DNA of 64,000 nucleotides from Clavulina sp. PMI_390 (GCA_015039315.1 WIDE01000064.1:124238-188237); one strand, 5' to 3'; positions 10,966 to 22,618 are shown, numbered from the stretch's first letter. Notes: a model not told the origin generated them from the letters alone. Translations and numbers: made by a program.

Positions 10966-12884
10966 ATGGATCCTGCCGTGGTAAGTCGGCAAGGTCCCCT
11001 CCCTCCAATCTGATTCGTCTTCCGAACGCTCAGCACTGTGTTAGGATGACTTCTTCACGACCGAAATTGGACCATCAGAGCGTTCTCCCCAGTCAGACTC
11101 CTCTCGCCATGCCCCCCTATATCGCACTGCTACAAGAAACTCGATCTTATCAACACGATCTGTGGCATCCAATATCTTTCTCCCTACCGCCGGGGTGATT
11201 GAACTCTCGCTAAGCGATTTCTGCGCATATGTAAACGAGCGTCGATCCCTCCAACGAGCAACGATTGTCTCCGTTGAGGGCTATCACCAGACGGTAGGAG
11301 TTGTCAAGCATCGTTTTGTTCTCCTTGAGCTCTCTCGCCACGGCCAAAAGAATATCTGGCTACGCCTTGACCGTCGACGAGGCAAAGGCGTATCTATCCT
11401 CCAATTTGTAGCAGCGCGAGGGAGAACTCTAGCGAACGATATTGTCAGTTGGGAATCTTGAAATATTTGCTTGCAATCCTTGTGTTCCGAGAAGTAATAC
11501 GAGCGGCCCGTTGCATGTAGGCCTCCCTTTCAGGCACCAGAGCAAGACTTCAGGCTTCTGCCACAATTGAAAACTCATGGGTGCTGGATGAGCAGCCTAC
11601 ACTTGCTGATCTCAATCGACTTCTCATTATTATCACCGAGGAGCTTGAAACCTATAACCTCTGGCCAGTCAGTACAATCGTCTCCCTTATTTGATCTGTA
11701 ATTCACGCTCATCGTCAGGAGAACTGCTGGTTCTTCTCGTCACTTGTTGAGCAACATCTGGTAGCTAGTGCAGTTGACCCATTTCACGCTTCTCCAACAA
11801 GCATAAAATATGCTGAGCTCGGTCCAAGCATCCGCGCTCGGGTCCTGGCGCGATATCATGCAGATGAGGACCGGAAAGCTACAGCGGCACTCATGCAATC
11901 GCTGGATGCTCTAAAACAGGTTGACTCTGTTTGGCCTGACGCTCGCATGATCCTTTACTCGGCAGAGGTATGGAGCTACTGAGCTGAATCTACTAAATCT
12001 TCATTAATTTAATCATCTCTCTTTAGAGAGTGGCCAAAAGGGTCTACCCCGTCAATCTCAATAATCCCTTTGACACCCATCTTCGCCGAGGCAAAGATGA
12101 CTTGAGACTCCTTCATCTGGCTTTGTGGGAACTAGTCTGGGGATTCACCCCATATCCGTGCACCGATGACGTCTTGAATATTATCGCCCATACCCGTCGC
12201 AATTTACCAAAGGCCTTTACTGGAGATACCGTGGATATCGGGCTTGCCCACCTTCTGTATCTGGAGGGCGTCATGCTTTCTCAGGCCGGCCGGTATCCCA
12301 GCGCTATCAACGTGCTTCGGAGCAGTATTCAGCTTTGCGGCAAGCTTGATCATCTGAAGAACCTTGGTGTGCTGAAGAATCTCATCAGTTCCTACATCCT
12401 ATCATCGTGGGTACATATGGAGCAGGGTCAAAGGGCGTTGGCTTTGGAACAGGTGATGGCAGCAATGCGACTGGCTGAAAGTGGCGTTTGCCGCTTGATC
12501 CCTGATCCAATCAGTGTCGCAGAAGAGTACGGTTTGCTTCATGCCGAGTTGCTCACTGCTATCTTGACAGCCTACTGCGTGCTAGCGCATTTCGGAGCAG
12601 CCTCTTGGTACGGCAAGCAACTGGCAGAGCTCTCAATAGAGGCCTTTTGTTCTCACCCGTTAGCTGACCCAGGCATTACACACGGGCTAGCGCTGGAGTG
12701 GTATCAGAAACCACTGGTGGGGCTGAGACTGCAGAATAGCAATATTGCTGAGCTGTCCTCGGTGAGAGAGTGGAGAGATGTTATGGCTCCTCTTGAACCA
12801 GTATACCTTGCCTATTCCTATGCTGCGGAAAAGGTTAGGGGTCTTGATAAACACGTTCTAGGGCCACCCTCTGCGGGAGACTAG
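10966..12884 (+). CDS. Uncharacterised protein X1 (family with E-N-C-W motif, TPR-like C-terminus)
   Basis: I do not recognise the family by name. The ATG at 10966 (MDPAV, then a GTAAG intron) is supported by the parallel start of X2. The N-terminal domain has VIELSLSDFCAYVNERRSL, KHRFVLLELSR and NIWLRLDRRRGKG, then LADLNRLL and, after a phase-0 intron, ENCWFFSSLV. The C-terminal half (from about 12028) is helical, with a TPR-like stretch LLYLEGVMLSQAGRYPSAIN and further paired helices, which suggests a protein-binding scaffold. Total length is about 550 residues in at least five exons. It lacks a signal peptide, so it is probably intracellular. The C-terminal half also vaguely recalls the middle region of fungal transcription factors; I see no zinc cluster. 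Confidence 0.7.
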
Positions 12885-13304
12885 GCTGATACAATTACCT
12901 TCTCATATGCAAGATCTTATGAAGGATATATTAGTTACAATTTACTTAATATATCACAAATGACTGATGAAGATGGACCGGGTGTAGAAATAGATATCTG
13001 TCGATGACTTTTTCTCAACGTGATTGGTGTGGTCTGTGTGGATGACGAGCAGAAGGTCGCGAAAACCACAGGGTTGATGGAAGCTGTATCGAGCTCACCC
13101 GACATCAACTCGTCTTTCATCTCCTTGCTACTCACCCAGGGAGAAAATACAGATGAGCTGATCCGGATTCAACGGGAGTGTCCTGTGCTCCCGGTGCGAA
13201 TTTGTCCCACCCTCCCCGCCGGGACTCACCGAGGTCTCGTTCATTTCCCAACCTCCCCCGCCCCCGCTCCCCCTTGACGCACTTAACACTACTACGGAGT
13301 CACC
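12885..13304. other. Intergenic region
   Basis: About 420 bp between X1 and SDR2. A C-rich tract lies just before the SDR2 start codon (about 13245-13275). Nothing else is supportable. Confidence 0.4.
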
Positions 13305-14427
13305 ATGGCCTCTGTTGTTCTTCCTAAGGTTGTCTTGATAACGGGTTGCTCTGTGGGTGGCATTGGCGCCGCTTTGTGTGAAGAGTATGCGCGGGCAGGC
13401 TGCATCGTGTACGCGACCGCCCGACGACTCGAAGCAATGGATGGCTTGGGATCCGTTGGCGATATTAGGAAGCTGCAATTGGATGTTACGGTTGAGCAGA
13501 GCTTAGTTGAAGCTGTGGAAACCATAATTGCTGCCGAGGGGCGAATTGACATTTTGGTGAACAATGCGTGAGTAATTTAAGTAATTCTTCACGTCAAGCC
13601 CCCCGACTCACTTCATATGACATGCATGGCGGATCTTTCTGCTTAAGAGGTGTTCTGGGTGTTGGGCCTCTTCTAGATAAAGTTCCAGACGATACTGAAA
13701 CGGTCTTCAGAACTAATGTCTTTGCCCCACTTCGTCTCGCCCAGCTTGTGGTCCCTCATATGGCTGGATGCACCCCCAATAATACATGTGGGACAAAAGG
13801 TCTCATTATCAACATTGGAAGTATAGCCGCGATTGCTCCTCCCCCTTGGGATGGGCTCTACGGCGCTACGAAAGCGGCGCTCAAAAGTCTTACGGAGAGC
13901 ATGTACATGGAGTTTAGGCCACTTGGCATTCGAGTAATGCTAGTGCAGGCTGGCTGCGTGGCTACGAATGTGCGCATCTTATCTTTTAGAGCTGTCCAGC
14001 CTTCTTATTCGTCTTGTGCTCCTGTTCCTGCACCCCTTCTTGATCACCCCTTCCCCAGATTGCGAACAACTACGCGGCGACATACACCTCCCCTGATCTA
14101 TCCCTCTACTCAGACTACAGTGATTTAATATCCACGTTTATCTACCACTCCCAAACCCACGGTGCCATACCAGCATCCAATCTCGCCCGTACAATTATCC
14201 GCAAGTCAGACCTCCCTTCAAAAGCCCTATTAGGAAAGCCAATACCCAAAAATATGAGGTGGAATCCCGGGTGGTATCTATCCATGGGTGGCGATTCGTG
14301 GGCATTTTACCTGTTCGGGTGGCTTCCTCGACGCTTCGTGATGCTGGTAGAGTGGCAGGCTGTAGGTATTGAACGCTCTGAGCGGTCGTGGTACCTGCGG
14401 CCGATTTACTGGGTATTTGGGGTCTGA
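13305..14427 (+). CDS. Short-chain dehydrogenase/reductase, AYR1-like (SDR2)
   Basis: A complete paralogue of SDR1. The ATG at 13305 has a good CACCATGG context and gives MASVVLPKVVLITGCSVGG, which runs straight into the cofactor loop. NNA at the end of exon 1 is split by an intron with GTGAGT. Exon 2 starts after AAG near 13649 (GVLGVGPLLD) and has NIGS and YGATK, the catalytic Ser and Tyr/Lys. A third intron after CVATN leads to IANNYAATY. The C-terminus has AFYLFGWLPRRFVMLVEW, a hydrophobic hairpin-like segment that suggests attachment to ER or lipid droplets. The predicted reaction is NADPH-dependent ketone reduction; substrate is inferred from resemblance to 1-acyl-dihydroxyacetone-phosphate reductases. 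The protein is close to SDR3 throughout. Confidence 0.85.
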
Positions 14428-14792
14428 AAGCCACTTCATCGTTTGGATGTCTGGCGATGATGAGGATTCATAGACCGTAGGTAATCAGATACAAGCATTG
14501 ATAGCCTTCCGTCGTATTTGCATGTGTACCACTCATAATACCCCGTATTCCAGAATCAGAGGTATGCCTTTCCGACCATGAAACACCATTTTTAAGCCTT
14601 GCACGCGGCCATAGTTGTTGGTCCATTGGCTGGGTTCCGCTTGAACCCAGTATTCATGCTGGGAAGGTCGAGCAGGCGGATCTCGCGGGTATCGCCGTTC
14701 AATCCGCCCAGTGAATTGGATTCACCAAGGTCTCGTTCACTCCCCACAGTCCCTTCAACGACGCCTCCAGTCCCACCTGCCAAACCTTGGCC
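14428..14792. other. Intergenic region
   Basis: About 365 bp between two tandem SDR genes; no further gene is visible. The last 100 bp contain TCACCAAGGTCTCGTTCA, which resembles TCACCGAGGTCTCGTTCA upstream of SDR2 (about 13226), so the promoter was duplicated with the gene. Confidence 0.55.
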
Positions 14793-15878
14793 ATGAGTTC
14801 TGTAGTCTTGCCGAAGGTCGTGCTTATAACAGGCTGCTCTGTGGGCGGCATTGGCGCCGCCCTTTGTGATGAGTATGCACGAGCAGGCTGCATCGTATAC
14901 GCCACCGCACGACGCCTGGAAGCTATGGACCGCCTGGAATGTGCAGGAGACGTATGTAAACTACGCATGGATGTCACTGTTGAGGAAAGCTTGCGCGATG
15001 CGATCAAAACTATAATCAATACAGAGGGTCGGATTGACATACTGGTGAACAACGCGTGAGTTATTGAGCTCAATGCAACGCAATGGTGCTATTCAGCTCA
15101 CAATGCATGGGATTACTTCTTCAGAGGTGTCATGGGCGTTGGACCACTTCTTGATAAAGAGCCACAAGACGCCCAGACAATCTTCAACACGAACGTTTTT
15201 GCCCCACTACGATTAGCCCAACTCGTCGCGCCACACATGATCAATAGCACCGCGAGTAACGCTTCTGGGACTAAAGGTCTAATTATAAATATCGGAAGCA
15301 TGCTAGGGATCGCAGCTGCCCCCTGGGATGGCCTCTACAGTGCTACAAAAGCAGCGATCCGGAGCCTATCTGAAAGCATGTATATGGAGTTCAACCCACT
15401 CGGTATCAGAGTCATGCTCGTTCAGCCTGGTTGCCTCAAATCAAACGTCAGTTTCATTCGTCTCTTATAGCTTACCCCATTCTCTGATGATTTTCCCTCT
15501 CGATAGCTCGCAGACAACTACGCACCCTCCTACAACCCTCCAGAGACCTCTTTCTACAAGCACTACGCCGACGCCATCATCGCTTTCATGCACCATTCCC
15601 AAGAACCCCATATTGCTGGATCCGCATCGGACCTTGCACGAGAAGTAGTAAGAAAATCAGACCTGCCCCCACTTTCGCTTTTGGGCAAACCTGCTCCGGA
15701 AAACCTGAGGTGGAGTCCCGGGTGGTACGTCTCAGTGGGTGGAGAATCAATGGCGTTTTACATATTTGGGTGGCTGCCACGACGATTGGTGATGTTTTTG
15801 CAGTGGCAGGCTGTGGGAATCCGGCCGTCAGAGCGAACACCGCTCATGAAGTTCATATATGGGCTATGTGGTGTATGA
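14793..15878 (+). CDS. Short-chain dehydrogenase/reductase, AYR1-like (SDR3)
   Basis: Tandem paralogue of SDR2 with the same intron positions. The first ATG in frame is at 14793 (MSSVVLPKVVLITGCSVGG). Exon 1 ends in the split NNA codon at a GTGAGT donor. Exon 2 (from about 15125) reads GVMGVGPLLDKEP, with IINIGS and YSATK as the active-site Ser and Tyr/Lys. After the intron following CLKSN, exon 3 continues with ADNYAPSYNPPE. The C-terminal segment AFYIFGWLPRRLVMFLQW is a hydrophobic membrane-contact candidate. It looks functional. The arrangement X1-SDR2-SDR3-X2 suggests duplication of a gene pair followed by rearrangement. Confidence 0.85.
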
Positions 15879-16570
15879 TGGAAACCCCACCCTACAATCC
15901 TTAATGGTATCGATTCAGTGATCGGATCACTCATATGGAATGGGAAGCGGTCGTTCCATACAAATCGAGCTTATATCATCACGAATGAGCTATCAGATTC
16001 GAGAAATGCATGATGAGTATTCAGTTCAGGCGGAGAAAGAGTATAGTGAGTGATATAGGTGTTCGGATGCCACAAATGACAAGATCCCAACGAGACCTCC
16101 ATTATACGCGCGATGGGGCCTGTTAGACGTTGTTTTTCGGCGCTTTTATTATAGGGAACATTTTATTATGCTTATGAAGACATATGCAGTAGTAAGAGAC
16201 GTGACGGTGGCGAGCGGGCGGCCAGGTTTTTGACTTGTGTTTCCAGGCTTTACGTTAGTCGATCGACGATCTCCCCCGGGCAACCCTGTGTAGGTATCGA
16301 CGAGCCTTGATCAGCACGAGTTACCCCTGGTGCACATTAACATAGTTTTGCGTCGCCACAGTCCTCGTGGCACTGTCGATGGGCCGTGACATTTGTGTGT
16401 GATGTAGGGTTGCATAGCCATATCCTTTTCTTGCTCTGGCCACCAGACCCTCTTTCCACCTTCCCACTGAGTTCATCATCTTATTTCTCTCCTCCAGGAC
16501 CGAGAGCGAGGCCTAGCCTTAACAGCATACTAGACACTTGACTTCTAATCCTTGAGCCTTTGAGCGCTCA
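15879..16570. other. Intergenic region, promoter of X2
   Basis: About 690 bp. The right part matches the X1 promoter, as noted there. No coding segment is seen. Confidence 0.55.
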
Positions 16571-18285
16571 ATGCATCCTGCCGTGGTAAGCCCCAACAAT
16601 GCCTCTTGCCTAACACGATTATTCTTCGAAATGCTCAGCAAAGTTTTAGGACGACTTCTTTGCGGCCGATATCGAACCATCAGAGCTTTCTCCCCAGTCA
16701 GAACCCTCTCACGATGCCCCCCTATCTCGCACTGCTACCAGACACTCCATACGATCAATCCAATCTGTGGCGTCTAACATCTTCCTGCCCACCGCTGGAA
16801 TTGTTGAGCTCTCATTAAGTGATTTCTGCGCGTATGTCGATGAGCGCCGATCCCTCCAACGAGCTAAGATTGCGTCGGTCGAGGGCTATTACCAGATGGC
16901 CGGCGTCGTTAAGCATCGTTTTGTTCTCCTTGAACTCTCTCGCCAGGGTCAAAAGAACGTCTGGCTACGCCTTGATCGCCGAAGGGGCAAAGGCGTATCG
17001 ATCTTCCAGCTTGTTGCAGCGCGAGGAAGAACGATGGCCAACGATATCGTGAGTGGAGGCTCTCGCACCATCGTCTGCTATATCTATGTTCTGAGAATTG
17101 CTCCCAAATTCCATCTACGTGTAGGCTTCCCTTTCAGGTACCAAATCAAGATTGCAGGTTTCTGCCACAATTGAGAACTCATGGGTGCTCGATAAGCAGC
17201 CTACGCTTGCCGATCTCAATCGACTCCTTAGCATTATCACTGAGGAGCTTGAGACTTATAACATCTGGCCGGTAAGTGCAATACATTCACCTATCCGACC
17301 CTTAATTCACGCTCGTCATCAGGAGAACTGCTGGTTCTTCTCGTCGCTTGTGCAGCAGCATTTAGTTCCCGATGCAGCCGGCCCTCTTTATGCTTCACCG
17401 ATGAACATAAAGCACATTGAGCTTGGTATAAGCATCCGTGCCCGGGTCTTGGCGCGATATCATGCAAATGAGGACCAGAAAGCTGGGGCGCCAGATGCTC
17501 TGAAAGAAGTTCATTATTTGCCGCCTGACGCGCTGAGCGATTTCATAACCCATATACTCGGCAGCTCCGACCCTCTCGAGGCTCACGCGAGGATAGTTGA
17601 GCTTCAGCGATGGCAATACAAGACGGGGTTACACCACCACTTTTTATTAATACATTGTGTCATGAACGTTGCCGAGGCTAACTCGCTCTCCATGGGACCT
17701 CGCTTGCCGGCAGAAAGAACTGCGTGGAGACTGGAATCTGGCGATCCCCTGGACTTTTGGCTCAGGATCGAACTCTCGGCGAATGTGAAAAGCCCTGGGA
17801 TCTTGGGAGTAATTTCTGTGCTCCCTCCTGATGATACGGTACGCCAAGCTCTTAAGCACTGACTTCTACTCCTTTGCTGATCACCTTCAACAGGTTCTGG
17901 GGTCCTATAACACCCACCATGCAAAGAATTTAGTACCAGGTGCTGGAAAAGTAAGACCTGAACTTCTCAGTCGAGTCAGCTATCAAGAAAGCGCAAATCA
18001 AACTAGCGTGCGTGAGTTGGCCAGGATTCTAGATATGTTCCAGGCTGTTTCGACCCCCTATATCCTGCTTACAGTAAGGGAAATGTGCATAAAGCAATGA
18101 GGAACACCTGTTTTCTGACCCATCCGTAGGAAAGCTGTTGGTATCTTGCCCCATTCTTAGAGGAGCTTGCGCATAACAATTCCCCACGCTCTTCCACCCT
18201 CAAAAGACTTCGCACTGGATTCAGATGGCCAAGATCCTCCCTCACATTCACCAGTGACAATATGCTTGAATTATGGAGAACAAAT

Positions 18286-18299
18286 GAAAATGTAGGGGT
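18286..18299 (+). repeat. Left target-site duplication and TIR start of the hAT-like element
   Basis: GAAAATG at 18286-18292 followed by the element end. The same heptamer recurs at 18893-18899, right after the other terminus. Confidence 0.7.
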
Positions 18300-18892
18300 C
18301 TCGGCAGATCGGATCGGATCGGATAGCGGATGCTACCCGACTCGGATGAGATTGGACTCGAGGTCTATCCGAATCCGCGGATCGACCACTGGCACCCGAC
18401 TTAAGCCGCGGATATCCTCGGATACATATGTCTTGGAATTTCTGGCTACATTCCTTGAAACTGCGGGCGTATGATTAAATCTGAGAGTGGAGCCCCATTC
18501 TTTGACTAAATAGATGGCTAGACTCGAGGATAATTGTGCAAAAACTGCTTGCTCACATACAGTTTGTCAATATTTGGTTCAGCTATCTCTATTTGTACAT
18601 ACAGGGAACTGGATGAGGAATGGTCTGAAACTCGAGGCACTCACCAGCTATGTTGTCCAGAATAGATTTATGACTTATTGGGCCCAGTGGGACCGTTTGT
18701 GTACTATGTTAGGAGCAGATAAGCTGTTACAAGTACCCCAAGCGCCAATCCGAAAGTCATCCGCCATCCGCCACGGATTGTCGGATGGTTTATCAGCGGA
18801 TCATTCCCGTACCTGAAAGGCTATCCGTATCCGCGGATTGGATTCCATCCGATTCGGCTTATCAAGGATTATCCGATCCGCCGAGACCCTCA
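18293..18892. mobile_element. Non-autonomous hAT-like transposon (MITE), about 600 bp
   Basis: The ends are imperfect terminal inverted repeats. The left end reads TAGGGGTCTCGGCAGATCGG; the right end, reverse-complemented, reads TGAGGGTCTCGGCGGATCGG. Both are followed by GGAT/CCGCGGAT-type subterminal repeats (GATCGGATCGGATCGGAT on the left; ATCCGCGGAT on both sides), typical transposase-binding structure in hAT elements. It is flanked by GAAAATG on both sides (18286-18292 and 18893-18899). This would be an 8-bp duplication with one mismatch if the element starts one base later. The interior has no transposase-like ORF, so it would need a helper in trans. Confidence 0.75.
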
Positions 18893-18899
18893 GAAAATG
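18886..18899 (+). repeat. Right TIR end and target-site duplication of the hAT-like element
   Basis: The element end GACCCTCA is followed by GAAAATG, and directly after it the original splice donor GTAATG of X2. Confidence 0.7.
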
Positions 18900-19039
18900 G
18901 TAATGAGTGAGTGAGGTAGATTATCGAGCAAAACATCGCGTATTTCTAGTATATCGACTGTTTTATCCTTTATGTAGAATTTGGTTTCCACTATAACCTT
19001 GTGGATATTCCCAATGATGCAGTCGTGGAGCCTTTCTAG

Positions 19040-20186
19040 AACGCATCTGCACCGTCAGGCAGCTCCCAGGCTCTTCAACAGTCTACCAACCTTCCTTCAC
19101 CCTTTGTCTCCCAAGTTTGAGATAAATTCTCACGCTCAGTTAGATGGAGTCGCCTGAGATGGAATCAGTTGCGAGGAGGTTATATCTCCGCATGCACAAG
19201 AAATTGATAGTATTTTACAAGAGCTCGACCCTTCGGGGGCCGGGATTTGATGGCATCTGAAAATGAGAGATAAGGAGTGGAAGAGCTAAGTAGTCCGTTA
19301 TATTGGTTAGGGATCCAAATGAATGTGGAACCAATTGGAGTACAGGAAGTGGATTTTATCAATTATAAGTGCTTCTGTGTGACATTGTTACAATACGTCA
19401 TAGATGACCGCTCTGATACGATATACGAAGCCGGTTAAGGAGTGTTCAAAGGGGGGTGATGGAGGAACAGACGTTCGGGATTTCACTTCCCGCATTAGGA
19501 AAATTTCCGCCCCGGATTTCAGTAATAATACCTGATTCACAGTGAAAGAATCTGGATGCCTTCCAGCTCCACTGGAGCCTAAGATCATGGGTGCGTGCGA
19601 TATTAGTCCGACGACAGTATTTCTTTTCCTCGACTGTTCCCTGTGTTCATAGGGCCTGGAGATGATTTGAGCTCTGCAGCAGCATCAATAGTTACACCAT
19701 CTCCTGAAAGTCCGCAACTATCAAATCTTTCCCCATCCGGCGGTCCTTTGAAGAGGGCATTCACCCCGCTAAGAGCGCTCGTTCACCACCAACGTAGCGC
19801 GAGCGGGAGAGGACCGACATGTGCCAAACAGTAGGAAATGGAACTCGTGTTCCATTCCTGACATGTTGTGATCGTCTGTTCGGACGTTTGATCGAAGATA
19901 CGTTTTGCAACGCCGCAATGAGGGTTGCTAAGTTTTTAATCGTGATGGGTTCTTGGTGCGGAGTGAAGATTGGTATTTGTAGTGCACAAGTAAAGTAGAC
20001 TAACCGACCGAGACCATTACTCGTATTATCTATATGCAGTGTACATATTCGGCTACGCTCGCAAATAGTGATCCTCAATTAGGCTCGTTGCCTAATGCGA
20101 AACCTCCTCCAGGGAGCATATTCGTAGCATGCTACTCCAAAATATCCAAAATTTCCAAGAAGGGAGAGGTAAATATCGCCACCAGC
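19040..20186. other. Intergenic region
   Basis: About 1.15 kb between X2 and the 3' end of the lipase gene. Only short, unsupported open frames; no repeat or RNA gene recognised. Confidence 0.5.
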
Positions 20187-22338
20187 TCAAGCGTTCGATT
20201 CTAATGCTCCCCGTGCCTCATCGACATCCTCCAACCATTCTCCCAGTTCACGCCAGAACGCCCTTTGCCGATCTGTGCCCATCCAGAGCGGCATGATCGA
20301 CAAATGATGATGCTTTTCGAGATGCTCGACCTTTGTCCTCTCACCCATCCTCAGTGCATCCTCACGCAACGAGGCATACGAGTCGGACGGTACGTGTGAA
20401 GCGGACGAAGGAGGGAGAGAATGCACATGGAAGATATTTGGAGCTGGGAGGGCTCGCGTTCGTGATGGACGCATGGATGACGCTCTCGATCTGGACCTGC
20501 TCGCAGCACGACGACGAGGAGCTTCGGCAGAGGTTTCAGTAGCTGGTTGAGCAGGGAATGAATCGCCAGTGGCGAATCGTACGGGGCGCGGCGCTTCGCT
20601 GGGTGGCTGGAGCACTGAGCTAGTACTACTATCGTCGTCGCGTCTCACGCCCTCCCCTAAACGGATGACGATGTCGGGCTCGTCCGCAACGTCACGGTCG
20701 TGATGAATACATCGGACACCAGGCCAACATTCTCCGGGATGCCATTGACTGAAGACTGGCACGACGCCATCGTTCGCGAAGTACTCTTCTGGGAGGGCAT
20801 TAAGGTCCAAGGTAGGAGGGGAAGGGAGGTCAGGAAGATGAGAGTCGGCGACGGATGGTGAGCGAGCAGAGGGAGTGAAGGGGTATGTGAACGCTCCGCC
20901 AGAGGACGATAGAGCTCCAAATGTGTGAGTAGACTGCATATTAGGGGAGCCGGGAAATGGTGAAATAGTAGAGAGTGGGGACGAGAGAGTGGAGAGCGGA
21001 GTGAGGAGATGGCTGCGACTCAAAGGTCTTGGGATCCGCCTTTCCTCCTCCACCACTGACCCAATCGGCGGTCGAAACTCTGGTGCTGGGCGGATCGTTG
21101 AGTAATCGAATCTGCCAAGGGATCTTGACGAGAAATACAGAAATCCAGCGTCGAGCGCTTGTGTCCAACTGGCGGGCGCGTGGCGGACCCCGGCCGTTGA
21201 CCGCGAGACTTCTCGTCTTGGCTCTGTCATGCAAGAGACGTAACTGCGATACCATGTCCGCCCCCGCGACTTTCCACCTGTCGTTGCGGAAGTTCCCTCG
21301 GGCATCAAGGACCAGAATATCCGGTCACGATCCGCAGCAGCTTCGAAGGTACAGTCCCAAGGAGTGGCATCTTTCGACTGCGCCCAGTCCTCGTCCCCGG
21401 GCCCTGCGAACAGCATCCGCACGAATTCAGAGAAGGATTGCTCGTGGAGCGATAAGGCGCGAGACTCCGCGTGGAAGTCTGGTTTCCACGCTGCGGGAAT
21501 GAGAGGCGAAAAGTATTCTATCGCATACACGAACTTTGTCACAAAACTCCCGAACTGTAAAGAGCGGAAGTTAATATGAGCTGGTCACTGAGATGAGTGT
21601 ATGCAGTCGATCGACTTACAGAGAACACTCGAACATCTGGAGCTGCATCAGTGCGCTCGCCAAGGTCATATACGACCCCAGTCCCCCGGAAAGGCGCAGA
21701 AACAGTCGTAACGCTGGCAACCATACTATCATCTAGAGGAGGGTTTGGAGGGAGGTGGTCAGAGTTGTCCTCAAAGAACCCTTCACGAATGAGGGTCAGC
21801 ATTGTTGTGATAGTTGGGCCACCCATGCTGTGCCCGAGGAAGTGTAAGGGGCGGCTTGGGGACCACGAGGGGTAAAGGCCTTTGGTGTGCGTGCGGCCAT
21901 AAGGACGATGACCATGGTGAAGGGAGTGACTCCAGCCATAGTGTACTGCAGAATCTGGAGTGTTATTGATGGACGATGAAGCCGAACATAACATGCACCC
22001 ACCGGTCCCTCCACGTAGAGCGTAGTAGAGCTCACAGGCTCGATCGTGTAATGAGCTTACGGGGCCTACACTGGAGGTGATCAAACGTCAGCGAGTTCGT
22101 TCGAACCACATTCTCAGGTGCCTACCACTCACGATGCAAAGATGACTCTCCTCCTTCCTTGAAGACCCAGCTCTTCTCTCTGAGCATTCAGGTGATCCTC
22201 AAATTTCCCCCAGAGAAACGGCGCGGTGGAACTGAGGAAACCCTCTACAATGACAAGTGGAGCCAAGTCCTCAGCGTAATGGTTGTTGTCGTGGCTAGCG
22301 AATTCTGGGATGTCCTGTTCGTGGACAGGGAGAGCCAT
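20187..22338 (-). CDS. Triacylglycerol lipase of the staphylococcal-type (I.5/I.6-like) family with disordered insertion
   Basis: The alpha/beta-hydrolase is recognised from its ordered motifs. The start MALPVHEQDIPEFASH leads to APLVIVEGFLSS at the oxyanion-hole region, followed by SSLHDRACELYYALRGG, VHYGWSHSLHHGHRPYGRTH, YPSWSPSRPLHFLGHSMGG (nucleophile Ser in GHSMGG) and VTTVSAPFRGT. The RACELYY...VHYG...HRxYGRT order is characteristic of staphylococcal/Geobacillus-type lipases. A candidate catalytic Asp region is FANDGVVPVFSQWHP. A candidate His lies near the end in KHHHLSIMPLW, 25-30 residues before the C-terminus. About 130 Ser/Pro/Arg-rich residues separate the two, unlike bacterial relatives. 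Introns at about 22084-22135 and 21979-22030 restore the frame. No clear signal peptide is visible, so an intracellular role is possible. Confidence 0.75.
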
Positions 22339-22618
22339 TGTCGAAGGTCAAGACACGTTGTAGCTGTCGCGTTGAGTGGAAGTCAGGAGAAAGCATGCTG
22401 ATCGACCTCGTTTCTGGTGGTCCTCAATCGGGCGCGCGTCATTTCCTGATTGTGGGAACGGATTGCATAAGAGGCACACGACCACTCTGAACATCGATCA
22501 TGTAATCTCACACCAGTCAGCACCCAAAAAAGCGTTTCCTCCACTTGTTGCCAGGCCTGGGTTCAAGGCAGCACGATATTGATTTACTAAGACTAATCGA
22601 CGTCCACCACTCTACAAG
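22339..22618. promoter_or_regulatory. Bidirectional promoter, lipase/CFD1
   Basis: 280 bp between divergent start codons at 22338 (minus) and 22619 (plus). No specific site can be assigned. Confidence 0.4.

Larger units (their letters stand above)
16571..19039 (+). pseudogene. Uncharacterised protein X2 (paralogue of X1) interrupted by a hAT-like element
   Basis: The start MHPAV and its first intron parallel X1, and the first domain (IVELSLSDFCAYVDERR, KHRFVLLELSR, VWLRLDRRRGKG, LADLNRLL, ENCWFFSSLV) is closely similar. Downstream, X2 differs. Instead of the X1 C-terminus it has a second, divergent copy of the same domain (HHHFLLIHCVMN, DFWLRIELSA, VRELARIL, ESCWYLAPFLEEL), with a phase-0 intron at the same place before E-S-C-W. 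The exon ending LELWRTNEN is hit by a 600-bp element (18293-18892) exactly at its splice donor. Beyond the element the native donor GTAATG (18900), an intron and a last exon EFGFHYNLVDIPNDAVVEPF with a stop at 19037-19039 are still visible. Splicing from a GT created at the left junction would shift the frame. I mark it as probably damaged, but it may still be transcribed. Confidence 0.65.

Noticed and set aside
18514..18816. 100-codon ORF inside the hAT-like element as a transposase
   Set aside because: No hAT dimerisation-domain or zinc-finger features and far too short; the element is better seen as non-autonomous.
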